Under the pieces are notes generated by a model. The model ran no database searches. It was not told where the DNA came from and saw only the letters and a list, made by a program, of their open reading frames with translations. A stretch of DNA of 64,000 nt, taken from positions 1 to 64,000 of the forward strand of contig JAVXUO010000875.1 in the NCBI GenBank assembly GCA_033065855.1. The letters are read 5' to 3'. This DNA is from Escallonia rubra (Eukaryota > Streptophyta > Magnoliopsida > Escalloniales > Escalloniaceae). Below, piece by piece: positions 45,106 to 55,847 of this stretch; within the stretch, counting starts at the first letter, position 1, and the number at the start of each line of letters is the position of its first letter. The position numbers were made by a program, and so were the translations under genes.

Positions 45106-45700
45106 AACCCCTGCCTGACATTTTTGCTCGAATGAAGACATGCTTCCTTTATCAGCAATAATTTAAATCGGTTCAGTGGATGAAGACATGTGTCTTTATC
45201 AAGAATAACTTGAATTCTGTTAAAAAAACCTATTTTCACTAATTATTTATAATAACAGGAACAAAGAGAGAGATGGATTTGCTTTTTTGAAAAGAAAAAA
45301 AAAGTGGAGTTGACTCGTACCATTTGGTGTAGAAGATAAAAATAAAATCTCAGACCAAATAAAAAATTAAGTAGTGACAAAAAAATGGAAATTAGTTCTC
45401 CAAATGGAACCAGAACTGTCTCAGTTCAATTTTGCAATTAAAGGGGTTTATATGTATGCTTGTTTAGCTTATATTTGCCACGGGATCAAGATTCTATGCA
45501 CCTAGCGCGATAATATTGCTAGGTGAATGTGAATTTGGTAACTAAAGTCTTCAGTTTGTCGCTGAATGGGTGTATTTATTACTAACAAATATGACAAAAG
45601 AGCTTTTTAAGTGACAAAATTCATCTCTGCACAAATTCTTTTCATTTTATTCGTTTTGAGGGATTACCATTCTGTTGCGAGGAACTCAATTAGTTATCGT

Positions 45701-46929
45701 CCTTTTCAAACGTTTAACCAAACTCCTCCCTTCTTCACAATGTCTACAATTAAAATGCTACATTGTCATAGTTCGAAGACAAATTATGATAGCAGTACCT
45801 ATATAGTAGTACTAAAGGAGAGCATCCTTAAACTGATGTTTTCTTTCAACTATAGACCTAGATAATATGCTAACTTTAAAACTAAAGTAAAACTAGTCAA
45901 GGTCATTATTTAAAATTTTTAACATTTTAGTTAATAATCGCTCTACCCTATTATATATAATCCAAACTTTTTCTTTATCTCCAACTATTCCAACTACTCT
46001 ACCCAAATATCAAACTGTCAATATTTTTACTGTACCTCACAGGTTCTTCCCACACAATCTTCATTTTAATGGTAAACTCATTACCTCTTTATGTACCTTT
46101 TATTGTCTGTGTCTATTAGGTTACCCCCTTTTCTTATCGAAATTTTGTCTTATCCGAATAAGAATGTATTCTACTTGTATTTTCTCACCCTTTTTACAGA
46201 AGTGGACAGTGCTCACATAAGTGATCTCTTGGTCGGCATGCAAGAAATTTTTATCTCTCTAAATGCATCAGACAGGTGGGGGGTGCCCTTAATGGTACGT
46301 TTGATAAATGATCAATTTTTTTGAGATAGTTTCACAAGAAATATGAGTAATTTTTTCTTATTTTAATGGGAGAGAGATGTAATTTTGAATTTTTTGAACG
46401 GTGTCATTATTTAAGGGAGATATTCATAATTAGACCGAATATGCACTATTTTTTTATTTGGGTCTTCTTCTGCAAGACCCTGTCTCTCACTTCTTTTTCC
46501 AATTCATCTCTTCTTGGCGGTACACAAATCACTTTGCCACGGAGGTGACTCCAGGGTAAGCTTCTGCTTCCTTGATCAAATGAATCCAATTCAACTTTTT
46601 CTGAGGTAACATTTGGTTTCTTCAGAAGAACTTCGTTTTTATGTGAGCTGATGATCAATCTTGCAGCTTCAAGTTCATAAAAAGACGACACCATTGTGAA
46701 GTTTCTTCAAGTTCATAAAGAGACGAAACCATAGCGAAGTTTGGCGCGCTTTGAACAAGGTAATTTACTTCTTAACGTATTACTTAGTCCTTTTTGTGCG
46801 TGGATGATATTCAATGGTCTTCATTGGAGTGGTGGAGCTAGGAGAGGGGTCAAGGTAGAAGCACATGATAAACATTTTGACCCGAAGGGGTCAAATTAGA
46901 AGCACACATAAACAGTGAAAACTTCAAGA
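45701..46929. other. Intergenic, no recognisable gene
   Basis: AT-rich. A minus-strand 82-codon frame (46,694-46,446) matches nothing I know. A small tandem echo, CTTCAAGTTCATAAA(A/G)AGACGA, occurs at about 46,668 and 46,707. Confidence 0.4.
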
Positions 46930-47040
46930 TACTACCTCCGTCCCGTTGGAGTTCGCCCTTTTGATTTCATGTAAGTATCGAATTTAACTGAAAAATAGCA
47001 AAAAGCCAAATGGAAGAGATCCAATGGAATGGACGGAGTA
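46930..47040. mobile_element. Short Stowaway-type MITE, 111 bp
   Basis: TACTACCTCCGTCCCGTTGG at the left is mirrored by CCAATGGAATGGACGGAGTA at the right, bounded by TA. It is very short, probably an internally deleted copy. Confidence 0.85.
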
Positions 47041-47489
47041 TCATGATGTGTCAGAACAGAATCACTTATAGCAAAATCAAGACGATGATGGTTAGGTAAT
47101 ATTCATAAGTTAAAGCGAAACTGTAACATTCCAAGTCTTTTGGAAGAAGTTTATATCCTTTTAACTATCTTCTGCTGCACTTAATTAATGAGGTTAAGTA
47201 AGTTTAAACAAAAGTCACGGAACTTTTTAACTTCAATAACGTTGTAAAGCCCTAAAAACTGAGCTAATGCATACTGCATAAATGAGACAAAAAAAAAAGA
47301 TATCAACATCTTATAAAAGATATACCTATTTTTTGCTAAAACTACACCGCGTGAGACAGCATGTGCGGGAAACGTGTACTATCAATAGACGCCATAACCC
47401 GCGTGCCAATAATGAAGAGTATAGACTTGGTAAAGTCGTATCGTGACTATACTCCATGAAAAATCAAGCTCGGTTGAGTTGGGATTTTG

Positions 47490-47819
47490 ATTATATTACT
47501 CTTCAATGGAACCGCAGATTTCTTCAATGAAAAAATGCGTGCTCAACAATCCTTAGGGTTTGCTAATATATTAGCTCTCACAGCTAAGCTTATTGTGAGA
47601 TCTAAGCTTGTTGAGGCTCTTTCTAGCAGAGAAATCTCTTCTCTCGCCCTGGCTTGGTCGAGTGCTTTGCCCTCCCGAACCAAGTGCAATGCCCACATTC
47701 CCACTAGTATTGACCCTTTAACCACTGGGTGGCATTTCCCACCTGCATTTGGAGACTCCAGTTGCATCTTGGTGCACCAGCAAGCAATATCTTTTACTCA
47801 TCATAGCTTAGTGTTCTAG
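47490..47819 (-). pseudogene. Possible decayed retroelement RNase H fragment
   Basis: Two minus-strand frames together resemble a LINE RNase H: SKCRWEMPPSG then a stop and RVNTSGNVGIALG in one, and ISLLERASTSLDLTISLAVR (like '…AEA.A....I.LA.') in the other. No catalytic Asp is certain. This is a weak call; the stretch could also be chance open sequence. Confidence 0.25.
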
Positions 47820-48449
47820 GTAATCATCTTGGTCTTCGATATGGTTAAGCTACTACAGCAGCTACCTCAACTTCATTTGATTAAAATACTAAAGAATGAT
47901 AATGTTACTAAAGAAGCACCATATTTACTCGAGCAACTCTATGCCAATACGAGCAGCTCTTGCTTCAAATGATATCAAACCTCACAGAAGATATAACTAA
48001 CTTCTCACCCCCTCCGATGTGACAACACCATCGCTTGTGCAAGGAATTGTACAACTCCTCCTCATTCAGTTAGACCTTCGCAATCTCATTCTGAAACAGG
48101 TCATGCCGACGCTCTTGGGTTTGTAAGTTTGTTTGAAAACAAGCAAATCCCTTTCTCCTACGTTGCTTGGAAATGAGTTTTGAAAAGAGTTTATAAGTGG
48201 AAAAATGTTTTCACAATGTACTTGGTAGTAAGACTATAGTGTGCTAGTCCCCATGCTATCCGCGTGCCGGTGCGCACTTAGCACTTAGCGAAAAATGTAA
48301 TTTATTTTTTAAATATATTTGTATTTTCGAAAAAAATAGTTTTACTGAAAAGGTGTAATTTATTTAAATTCAAATTTTGTTTTTCTTCAAATAAATGTCT
48401 AGCGGTTATTTTAATTGTTGCAACTGATTTTTTTCAACAGTTGTGTCTG

Positions 48450-50818
48450 TCTAAACACACAGAGAAAGAAAATGGAGATGGGGCGAGAATTGACAGATAT
48501 TCCCATTCCAAAATGGCATGTGCACAACACATGCAGACTTAACATCCGATTTTAAATGGATGTTCAATTTTGGACTCGTTTGCAATGATTTGTCAAGGTC
48601 ACAGAACATTATTGCAAAACTTGCAAACACGGGGAGCGACTTTCAAAAATTTGTAAACTCAAGGGACAGGTTTGTATTTAACCCAAGGTGAAATGACAGA
48701 TCTACCCATGCCAAAATGGCATGTGCACAACACATGCAGACTTAATGTTTGAATTTGAACGGTCATCTAATTTTGGAGTTGTTTGCAATGATTTTGTAAA
48801 ACTCAAGGAACACTATTGTCAACGTTGTAAACACGGGGAGCGAAGTGCAAATACGTGTAAATTAAATCTCAGGAGACAATTTGGTCATTAACCAGTTTTG
48901 TATTTCATGTTTTATGTTGATGCATATCCTACATATTTGAATTATTGTTCATATATGTAGATTTGAATGCAAAAATATTAGTGCATTGATACATCGTAAA
49001 CTTGAAACTTAATTCTAGATTTTAAATACATTTGTATAAGAAAGCTATCATAAAACAAGACTTTTTTTTAGAAATTTTAAAATGCATAAGAACTGCTATA
49101 TCATACTGTTATGCTCCTAATTATTTGAATTTGTGACAAATAAATGATCCTATGTTCATATTAGAGCAATTGGAATACCCTTATTTTCATGATAACACGT
49201 GCTTCATATGATTATTGTCTTTCTATGGTTCACTGTACCCCAGAATACTATATAACGACATAATAACATGTTCTCTATATGGCTATTGTCTTTGTATATC
49301 CAACTCTTATAAGTGCTAGAATTAGATAAAATGCAATTGATAATGACTCCAACTTATTTGAGCTAAAATTACTAATATTCTTTTAACCTAAAATCTCTCG
49401 ACTTTTGATGCACAAGGGTTACATTATTGAATATTATTTTCTTCAAATACTCTTTTTAAGTCTAAAAGGTTTCTAAATCGTGAGAGTGCTTATAACTTTT
49501 AAGAAGGTGATGCTAATTTACAACCTTTTTGGCTAACTTTAGATATTTTGTCACTAAGGAGGTTAAAAATTCACTATTGCATCTCTTAGTGATAAAAAAC
49601 TATGAATACAACCAAAACTAGTGAGGATCTGGCCCAACAAATGAAATAAGCTCAATTATTTAATGACTAAAATCTAGAGTACACTATAGATTTATTTAAC
49701 TAGAAAGTAGAAAAAAGAAGGTAGCATTAAGATTAAGTGTAGTTTTAGACAAGTTGTACTCGAAATTTGAAACTTGGGATAGAAAATTTTGAAAAAAAAG
49801 GCTTACTCTGTTCCTTAATCTTCAATTAAGAGATACGTGAAAATTATACTTCAATAGACTAGATTAATACCAAAAGAAAATAATTGTAGGGATTATTTTG
49901 ACCCCCAACAATCATCGCTACAAGAAATGACAATTACTGTAGACAAATAATGAATGAGATAATAGAAGTCCTAATATTTTGAACTTTTGTGGTGATCCTT
50001 GCAGCAAAAATGGGTAAAACTCTAAAAGTGAACGATAATAAACTTTAAAAAGATCCTTAAAAGCTATAGCTACTAGATTTGTTACTTAAGCAATTGATTC
50101 TTTCATATGTACCTTGCTAGATCTCTTGAGTTTATTTGATTCTGGATTTTAAAGATACAAAATTTAAACTCCTAATTCCTTTAGTTGTACAAACTTCGTT
50201 ATACATTTATTAGTCAGAACTCCTTCCGTTAGACAGTTTACTTTCAACAATTCTTTTGGATAAATTATTGAACTTTTGTTTATATCATGTTTTAATTCAA
50301 ACTTATCCTCAGTTTCACTTCTTATACTTATATACATGCCATAGAAATGCATTACAAGAAGTTGGACATCTCAAACATATATACTCGACGTTAATTGACT
50401 CTAAAACACTTTTTTCACTTCTAGAAGTGTAATGTCGAACTTGTTGTGTTCCTTCAGAGTTAGATCTTTGTGGAAGAAGTTTGAAACTGATTTTAGTGTT
50501 AGTGTACTTTGGGTAATTACAAGATATATTATAGAACAATCATAATTCTTTTTAACACCAATTTGATGTGACAAAAGTATGTTATAAATATTGGTGACAA
50601 TAGACATTAACAACTCGTGTTTGAAAATAAGACCATATGTTGTGCAATGAACTTTCCGCTACTTTAAGCCTTTGATTAGCGGTTAATACCACATTTATTT
50701 ATTATGATTTAATTATAATAACCGTATTAATTAATTTTAATTGTGTTTTTCACCAAGATTTATAACATTTTATTTTTTGAATTACTGTATAACGTGTAAA
50801 GCACGTAATCCTTACTAG
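48450..50818 (+). mobile_element. Helitron-like 3' portion, plus orientation
   Basis: It ends ACGTG-TAAAG-CACGT (50,792-50,806), AATCCTTA, CTAG (50,815-50,818), then T. It mirrors the element at 33,722, so it was probably carried along in the duplication. Its 5' part is missing because the arm ends inside it. Confidence 0.65.
50792..50818 (+). other. Helitron 3' terminus (hairpin and CTAG)
   Basis: Perfect 5-bp stem ACGTG/CACGT with a 5-nt loop, 8 nt before CTAG. It lies about 960 bp upstream of the NLR-B start, same strand. Confidence 0.75.
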
Positions 50819-51127
50819 TTAGAATAAAAAGACTTATCAAAAAAAGTAAAATTATTCAGTTGTAGTCGTTGAGGGAACGCGGTTGGGTCCCATTCTCATG
50901 CTTATACTTGTTATGGTATTAGGCTCTACAATGATCAATATTGGATAACTCTTTATTAATGCCAAAAACAAGTCATTTCCTAAAGAGTTTTGTAAACCTT
51001 AAGCGTTCGTATGGCAACTGGCCGCCACCCAAAAAGTTTGCCCCCTGCTATAAGATGCTTTTCCGGCCCTAGGAAGGATTTCTGCTGCTGCTGGAGTAAG
51101 TGCAGGGGTGGACCGTACTAGCTATTA

Positions 51128-51521
51128 GGGTGTGTTTGGATTTAGGATTTGAACTGGGGATTTGACTTTAATAAGGTACTTGTAAATTACATGGACAAAA
51201 TATCTTGTTTGAATAATTCAAAGGGGAATTTTTGAAATTTTGGAGTGATTTGAACTGTGGATTTGGGGTCACCAAATCCACAATTCAAATCACTAGTTTG
51301 AACTAGTTATTTGTAAAATCCACTCCAAAGTAATTTACAAACCCACAATAACTAGTTTCCTATTTTTTAGGAATCTTGACTCCCACATTTTTTAACGACA
51401 TTTTGCTTCCTTTCTTTCAAACAAGATATTTCAAAATGATAGAATTTGTAAATCAATGGATTTCGAAACGATGACATTTAGAAATACCCAGTAGTTCAAA
51501 ATTCCATATCCAAACACACCA
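51128..51521. mobile_element. Tourist-like (PIF/Harbinger) MITE, with empty site in arm 1
   Basis: Left end GGGTGTGTTTGGAT and inverted right end TGGTGTGTTTGGAT, flanked by TTA (51,125-51,127 and 51,522-51,524). Arm 1 has the uninterrupted site, …GGAATTTCATTAATAGC (minus: GCTATTAATGAAATTCC). It is 394 bp, non-coding, and lies about 250 bp upstream of NLR-B. It is therefore younger than the duplication and changes only NLR-B's promoter region. Confidence 0.92.
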
Positions 51522-51775
51522 TTAATGAAATTCCTTATGGGGCTTCTTCACGGCAACCCACCTTGAATTACACATCTTAATAATGCAAAGCAAGATCTCA
51601 AGTGAAACCTTGGTGCTATTTTGAAGTTTCAGCTCTTGCACTAAATTGCCATTTTTTTGCCCCATCCTGAAGCTGTGGATGTTGCAAGGAAAAAAGAAGT
51701 CCTTTTTGTTCATCCTCGCGTTTGACTTTTATTGAAAAATATTGACTTTAGTTTTTACAGATTCTGGGCTTCTCA

Positions 51776-54700
51776 ATGGCTGAGGCAATTGCAGCATTTT
51801 CAGCAGGTGCTGCTGCTGCAGTGACAGCTTTACTGCAAGCAGGGACGGCATTAAGGGATCCAATGGAGGAAAACATTATGAAGTCAAAGGATTTAAAGGA
51901 GATCTATACAGCTCTGGAAAAGGATATGAGAACCCTGATCGCCACAAAGGACGATCTTCATACTGAAGTCCAGAAAAATAAGAGAACAAAGATGCCAAAT
52001 GAGCGTTATGGGGATTGGACTCGTAGGGTAAAAGAGCTTGAAAGTGAAGTGGAAGTACTAAAGAATAATTACGAAAGAATTATTAAGAAGCGAAAAATTC
52101 CTCTTCAAACGTCACGTGGACATCTCAGGAAGGAGATGAAAACAAAGTACAGAGAGGCACATAACCTTTTGGATGGTGCCAATCGGTTGGAAGTCTTTTT
52201 AGTCAAAAAAGAGCCCGAGTGTGTTGTGAAGGAGATGCCACCACAAATTAAAGAATTTCCAGCACTTCAACATCCACTAGAGCGTATATTGGACCTGTTA
52301 ACAAAGCCCAACATTACAGGGATCAGAATACTTGGACCAGTTGGGATTGGAAAAACAACTGTAATGCAGCATTTGAATGACAACGAACAAGTTGCTAAGA
52401 TGTTTCAGATAATAATTTGGGTGAAGGTCTCAACAGAGGGCAGTAAGGAGAATCTGAGCACAGAGCATCTACAACAGACTATTGTGCGAAGACTAAAGCT
52501 GGATATGGGAGGCATCAATCGTGTTGAGGATGTTGCCGAGAGAATTAAAGTGGAGTTGGAGGGTAAAAGGTATTTGCTACTTCTTGACGATGTTAAGGGA
52601 AATCTCGTTTTAAGTAGAATTGGCATTCCTCAAAATATAGACTGCAGCAAGATAGTGTTGACAACAAGGCTGGGTCACATTTGTTCCTTGATGGTGGACC
52701 AGAATGTAAAGGTGGGAAAGTTATCTCATTATGAAGCGTGGAACATGTTTCAAAATGTTCTGAACTGTCCAAATCTTAGTGATAATCCAAATATCAAGCG
52801 GCTTATGCACCTTGTAGTCAAATGGTGTGATGGTCTTCCACTCATGATAAGAATGACAGCTAGTGCCTTTAAACAGAGAGACACTGAGGAGAGGTGGAGC
52901 GATGGTTACAAAAACTTAAAGAAGTGGCTCCAACGGGGAGATGATGCCGTGAAAGAAATGTACAAATCGTTGAGTTTCTGCTGTGAATACTTGGACGACG
53001 ACTGCCAAAAGAATTGCTTTTATTACAGTGCACTGTATCCGGAAGACAGTAATATATATATAGATCGTCTATTGGACTGTTGGGCAGCTGGAAATTTACT
53101 TGGTAGTGACGACGATGGAGAATGGATGCGTGTCACTGGGCGTAATGTACTGGAGCGCCTTAAAAGCGTTTCCTTAGTCGAGGAAGGTAAACATGGGAAA
53201 TATGTCAAGTTACACAAAGTGATACGGCAAGTAGCATTGTATAACTTGCTAGCAAGTACTGAGCACGAATATTTGGTGAAAGCTAGTGAAGCTTTACGAA
53301 ATTCTCCAGATGTAGAAAACTGGGGGAAGAAGAGGTGGATCTCTTTAGTTGACAACAAATTGGAAACATTACCGGATCTTCCAGATTGTTCGTCGCTTTC
53401 CACACTTTTTTTGCAGAAAAACTCGACCTTGAAAATCATCCCTCCTAAATTCTTTGAGAATATGGAAAAGCTCTTAGTTCTAGACTTACATTGTTCTGGA
53501 ATTACAAAGCTACCACTTTCTCTATCATGGCTGAAAAGACTTAAGGTACTTTATCTGAATGGTTGCACTGGTTTGGCGGAGCTTCCTCCTGAGATAGGAG
53601 AACTCCAAGATCTCGAAGTTCTTGATATTCGCAGAAGTGGAGTAAAAGATTTGCCAGATCAAATCAAGGGCTTGAGCCGTCTGAGGCGTTTGCTATTATC
53701 TTTCACTATCAGGAGCTTGACCCGTCTGAGGCGTTTGGTATTATCTTTCACTAGATCCGGAGATGAAGAAAAAAAACAAGCTGTGGAATTCAACCGCAAA
53801 GTGATTTCCAAGATTTCTGATTTGAAAGAGTTGGTCATTGATGTGGAATCACTCCAGCACCTCTGGAACGGGATGCTAAATGCCATCATTGAAAATGTTC
53901 ATAGCTGGACAAAGCTAGCAACTTTTCAGCTTTGCTTTCTAGACGGGGTTGTCGATATCATACAAGTAAAGGATAATACTCTAAAACTTTGTATACCCGA
54001 AGAAGCTAATCTTGGAAGCTTTGTTAGGAAATTAGATGACTTCGACTCTGACTCCGGCATTTTTCAAGTTTCCATTGGTTGGATGCCTCCAGATTTTCGC
54101 ATTCCTGACTCTTGGCCTTACGAAAGCTATGTAAAATATTGCAGTGGGGAAGGCGATCATCTAGGGGTTTCTAAGTTACTTGCTAAAGCTGGTGCACTGA
54201 TATTGGTTAATCACAATGACCTTAAACATCTAGACAACTCTTGCAGTCCAAGCGGTCTGAATGAGATCCAAGGTTGTTTAATTGAAAGTTGCAACAAAAT
54301 TACAACGATTGTGGATGGTAATACTACAGGCCAAAGCCCAATACTTCCCGACCTGGGTAAGTTGTACATCAAGAATCTGTTAGAGTTGGAAAGCTTCTGG
54401 GTGGGTCCTGTGCAGCAGGGGAGCCTTGGCAAATTGCATACTCTTGTTTTGAGTGGATGTCCAAAATTAACCAGAATCTTCTCTCATGGTATAATTGAAC
54501 AACTTACGGAGATCCAACATCTGGAGATTGAGAACTGCGATAGAATCGAAGAGATAATTATGGAATCTGAGAATGCAGGACTAGGACTGCGTGTTCTACC
54601 ACGGCTAGTTGAACTCATTCTTGTTGACATGCGACAGTTGAGACGTATTTGCTCAGATGACTCGCTAGAGTGGCCCTCTTTGGAAAGGCTGCAGGTACGT

Positions 54701-54850
54701 GGGTGTCCCAGGTTAAATATATTACCTTTCAGCCAACATAATGCGATGAAGCTGAAGTTGATCGAAACAGAGGAAAACTGGTGGCAAGCATTGCAGTGGC
54801 AAACCCAGGAGGTGAAAGAACGATTCCAGCCGTATCACACGGACAGGTAA
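51776..54850 (+). CDS. CC-NB-LRR disease resistance protein, RPS2/At4g27190-like (NLR-B)
   Basis: A single 1,024-codon exon starting MAEAIAAFSAGAAAAVTALL. Coiled coil 1-160; P-loop GPVGIGKTT (187-195); kinase-2 LLLLDD (267-272); RNBS-B SKIVLTTR (291-298, preceded by Cys, not Gly); GLPL (353-356); RNBS-D CFYYSALYPED (414-424); LHK at the MHD position (479-481). LRRs run from about 515 to the end, which reads EENWWQALQWQTQEVKERFQ. The final motif keeps the usual ALQW residues lost from NLR-A. CC and early NB differ from NLR-A at about a third of positions, while the central LRR block is nearly identical. Same inferred role: an intracellular immune receptor with a nucleotide-binding switch. No frameshift or stop. 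Sequence just before the ATG (TTTTTACAG, then ATTCTGGGCTTCTCA) may be a 5'-UTR intron acceptor. Confidence 0.93.
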   Translation: MAEAIAAFSAGAAAAVTALLQAGTALRDPMEENIMKSKDLKEIYTALEKDMRTLIATKDDLHTEVQKNKRTKMPNERYGDWTRRVKELESEVEVLKNNYERIIKKRKIPLQTSRGHLRKEMKTKYREAHNLLDGANRLEVFLVKKEPECVVKEMPPQIKEFPALQHPLERILDLLTKPNITGIRILGPVGIGKTTVMQHLNDNEQVAKMFQIIIWVKVSTEGSKENLSTEHLQQTIVRRLKLDMGGINRVEDVAERIKVELEGKRYLLLLDDVKGNLVLSRIGIPQNIDCSKIVLTTRLGHICSLMVDQNVKVGKLSHYEAWNMFQNVLNCPNLSDNPNIKRLMHLVVKWCDGLPLMIRMTASAFKQRDTEERWSDGYKNLKKWLQRGDDAVKEMYKSLSFCCEYLDDDCQKNCFYYSALYPEDSNIYIDRLLDCWAAGNLLGSDDDGEWMRVTGRNVLERLKSVSLVEEGKHGKYVKLHKVIRQVALYNLLASTEHEYLVKASEALRNSPDVENWGKKRWISLVDNKLETLPDLPDCSSLSTLFLQKNSTLKIIPPKFFENMEKLLVLDLHCSGITKLPLSLSWLKRLKVLYLNGCTGLAELPPEIGELQDLEVLDIRRSGVKDLPDQIKGLSRLRRLLLSFTIRSLTRLRRLVLSFTRSGDEEKKQAVEFNRKVISKISDLKELVIDVESLQHLWNGMLNAIIENVHSWTKLATFQLCFLDGVVDIIQVKDNTLKLCIPEEANLGSFVRKLDDFDSDSGIFQVSIGWMPPDFRIPDSWPYESYVKYCSGEGDHLGVSKLLAKAGALILVNHNDLKHLDNSCSPSGLNEIQGCLIESCNKITTIVDGNTTGQSPILPDLGKLYIKNLLELESFWVGPVQQGSLGKLHTLVLSGCPKLTRIFSHGIIEQLTEIQHLEIENCDRIEEIIMESENAGLGLRVLPRLVELILVDMRQLRRICSDDSLEWPSLERLQVRGCPRLNILPFSQHNAMKLKLIETEENWWQALQWQTQEVKERFQPYHTDR

Positions 54851-55847
54851 TATATTTGTCTTCTCCAATTTCATTTTCCCATGGTTGTTTTGACAAAAAA
54901 CAAACGCTCAGATTTGATTTTTCATGAAGAAACTTTCATTTAGACCTGATCCCTCTCGATGAGTATTTTCCAACTTTACGTTAGGAAGTTTTTTTTTTTT
55001 TAAAGATTAAAAGTAGTATAGATGCCTATATATGCTTGTGTATATATATATATGTACATGTGGAGAGAAAGAATGTTTAATTTGAATATTTATCTTTTTC
55101 GGAAGAGGCTAGTGAAACCAGGAAATCAAATTTCGACTAGGGATTTAACGTTGACATGGGCCGCATGGAACCCCTGCAAATTGCAATAATAATATTTTTG
55201 ATTTTTGACTTAAAAATAACATATTAATCTCTTAAAAAGCCATATCAGCACGAGCACGGCCCAGGCGCGTGTCCTCTACATCTAGGAGTGGGGACTTCAG
55301 CCTCAAGGTCAAGGCTGATGCCATCAGCTGCCAGAGCTGATCTCACTCTCAGCAGTAGAGGCTCTGGGTTTAATGCAACATTGATGTCTTTTGCTTTATT
55401 TTGAATCCTCAAAATATTTTTCATCCTAAAAAATATGCTAATAATTTCGAGAGGCATTAACATATAATAAAATGTGTTTCCATAAAATTTTGGAGCCTTT
55501 GAAAATAGTTCGATATTTTTCACAAATTATTTTTGTATATATTCCCTATATAAGTAATGGGTTTGACTTTTTGGAATTACAAAGAGTATGCAGAGAGTTA
55601 CTTATATGATCTTATCATATGCAATAACCAGAATATTTTGAACATGGGAGAGGGTTGCTTAAATTACATTTCCGGCAAGATGGCCAACAAGTCGTGTTTC
55701 CTTCCTAGAAATACAAGAGTTTGATTCCAACATCCTTAATTGTATTAATACATCAAGAAAACGAAAACGAAAACCAAAATTATGTCATTGTCCTTGGCTA
55801 TGTTGTCTTAAAGAATGTTAGATTGCTTGTCTACCCCATTAATTATG
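54851..55847. other. NLR-B downstream flank
   Basis: Non-coding. It matches arm 1 up to about 55,615 and contains the second copy of the GC-rich island (about 55,233-55,372, minus). From 55,616 to the LTR at 55,848 nothing is recognised. Confidence 0.6.

Larger units (their letters stand above)
39307..45700. repeat. Three-copy segmental tandem duplication (about 2.5-kb unit)
   Basis: Copy A (about 39,307-40,950), copy B (about 41,785-44,400) and copy C (about 45,140-45,700, partial) each open with TATCAGCAATAATT(T)AAA. Shared blocks: GAGTTGA(C/G)TCGGACCATT / AATAAAATTTTAGACCAAAT, CTTGCGAGCAC (A 40,117; B 42,607), CTACTTTTGAAAAGGTAGCG and GTTAGACTCATAGACATGC (A and B), and GTTGCGAGGAACTCAAT (B and C). 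The 166-bp satellite sits at the A/B junction. Copy B has two MITE insertions that A lacks. No gene recognised within the unit. Confidence 0.75.
48450..55615. repeat. Inverted duplication, arm 2 (contains NLR-B)
   Basis: Reverse-complement partner of 29,444-35,880. It is longer because of a Tourist MITE (51,128-51,521), an ~80-bp insertion near 51,000-51,075 and smaller indels. The outer edge lies near 55,615, where GTTACTTATATGATC still matches arm 1. The inner edge is near 48,450 (ACACACAGAGAAAGAAAATG). Confidence 0.92.

Noticed and set aside
48060..48290. Possible gene between the spacer and arm 2
   Set aside because: No frame of useful length and no motif; left as unannotated intergenic DNA.
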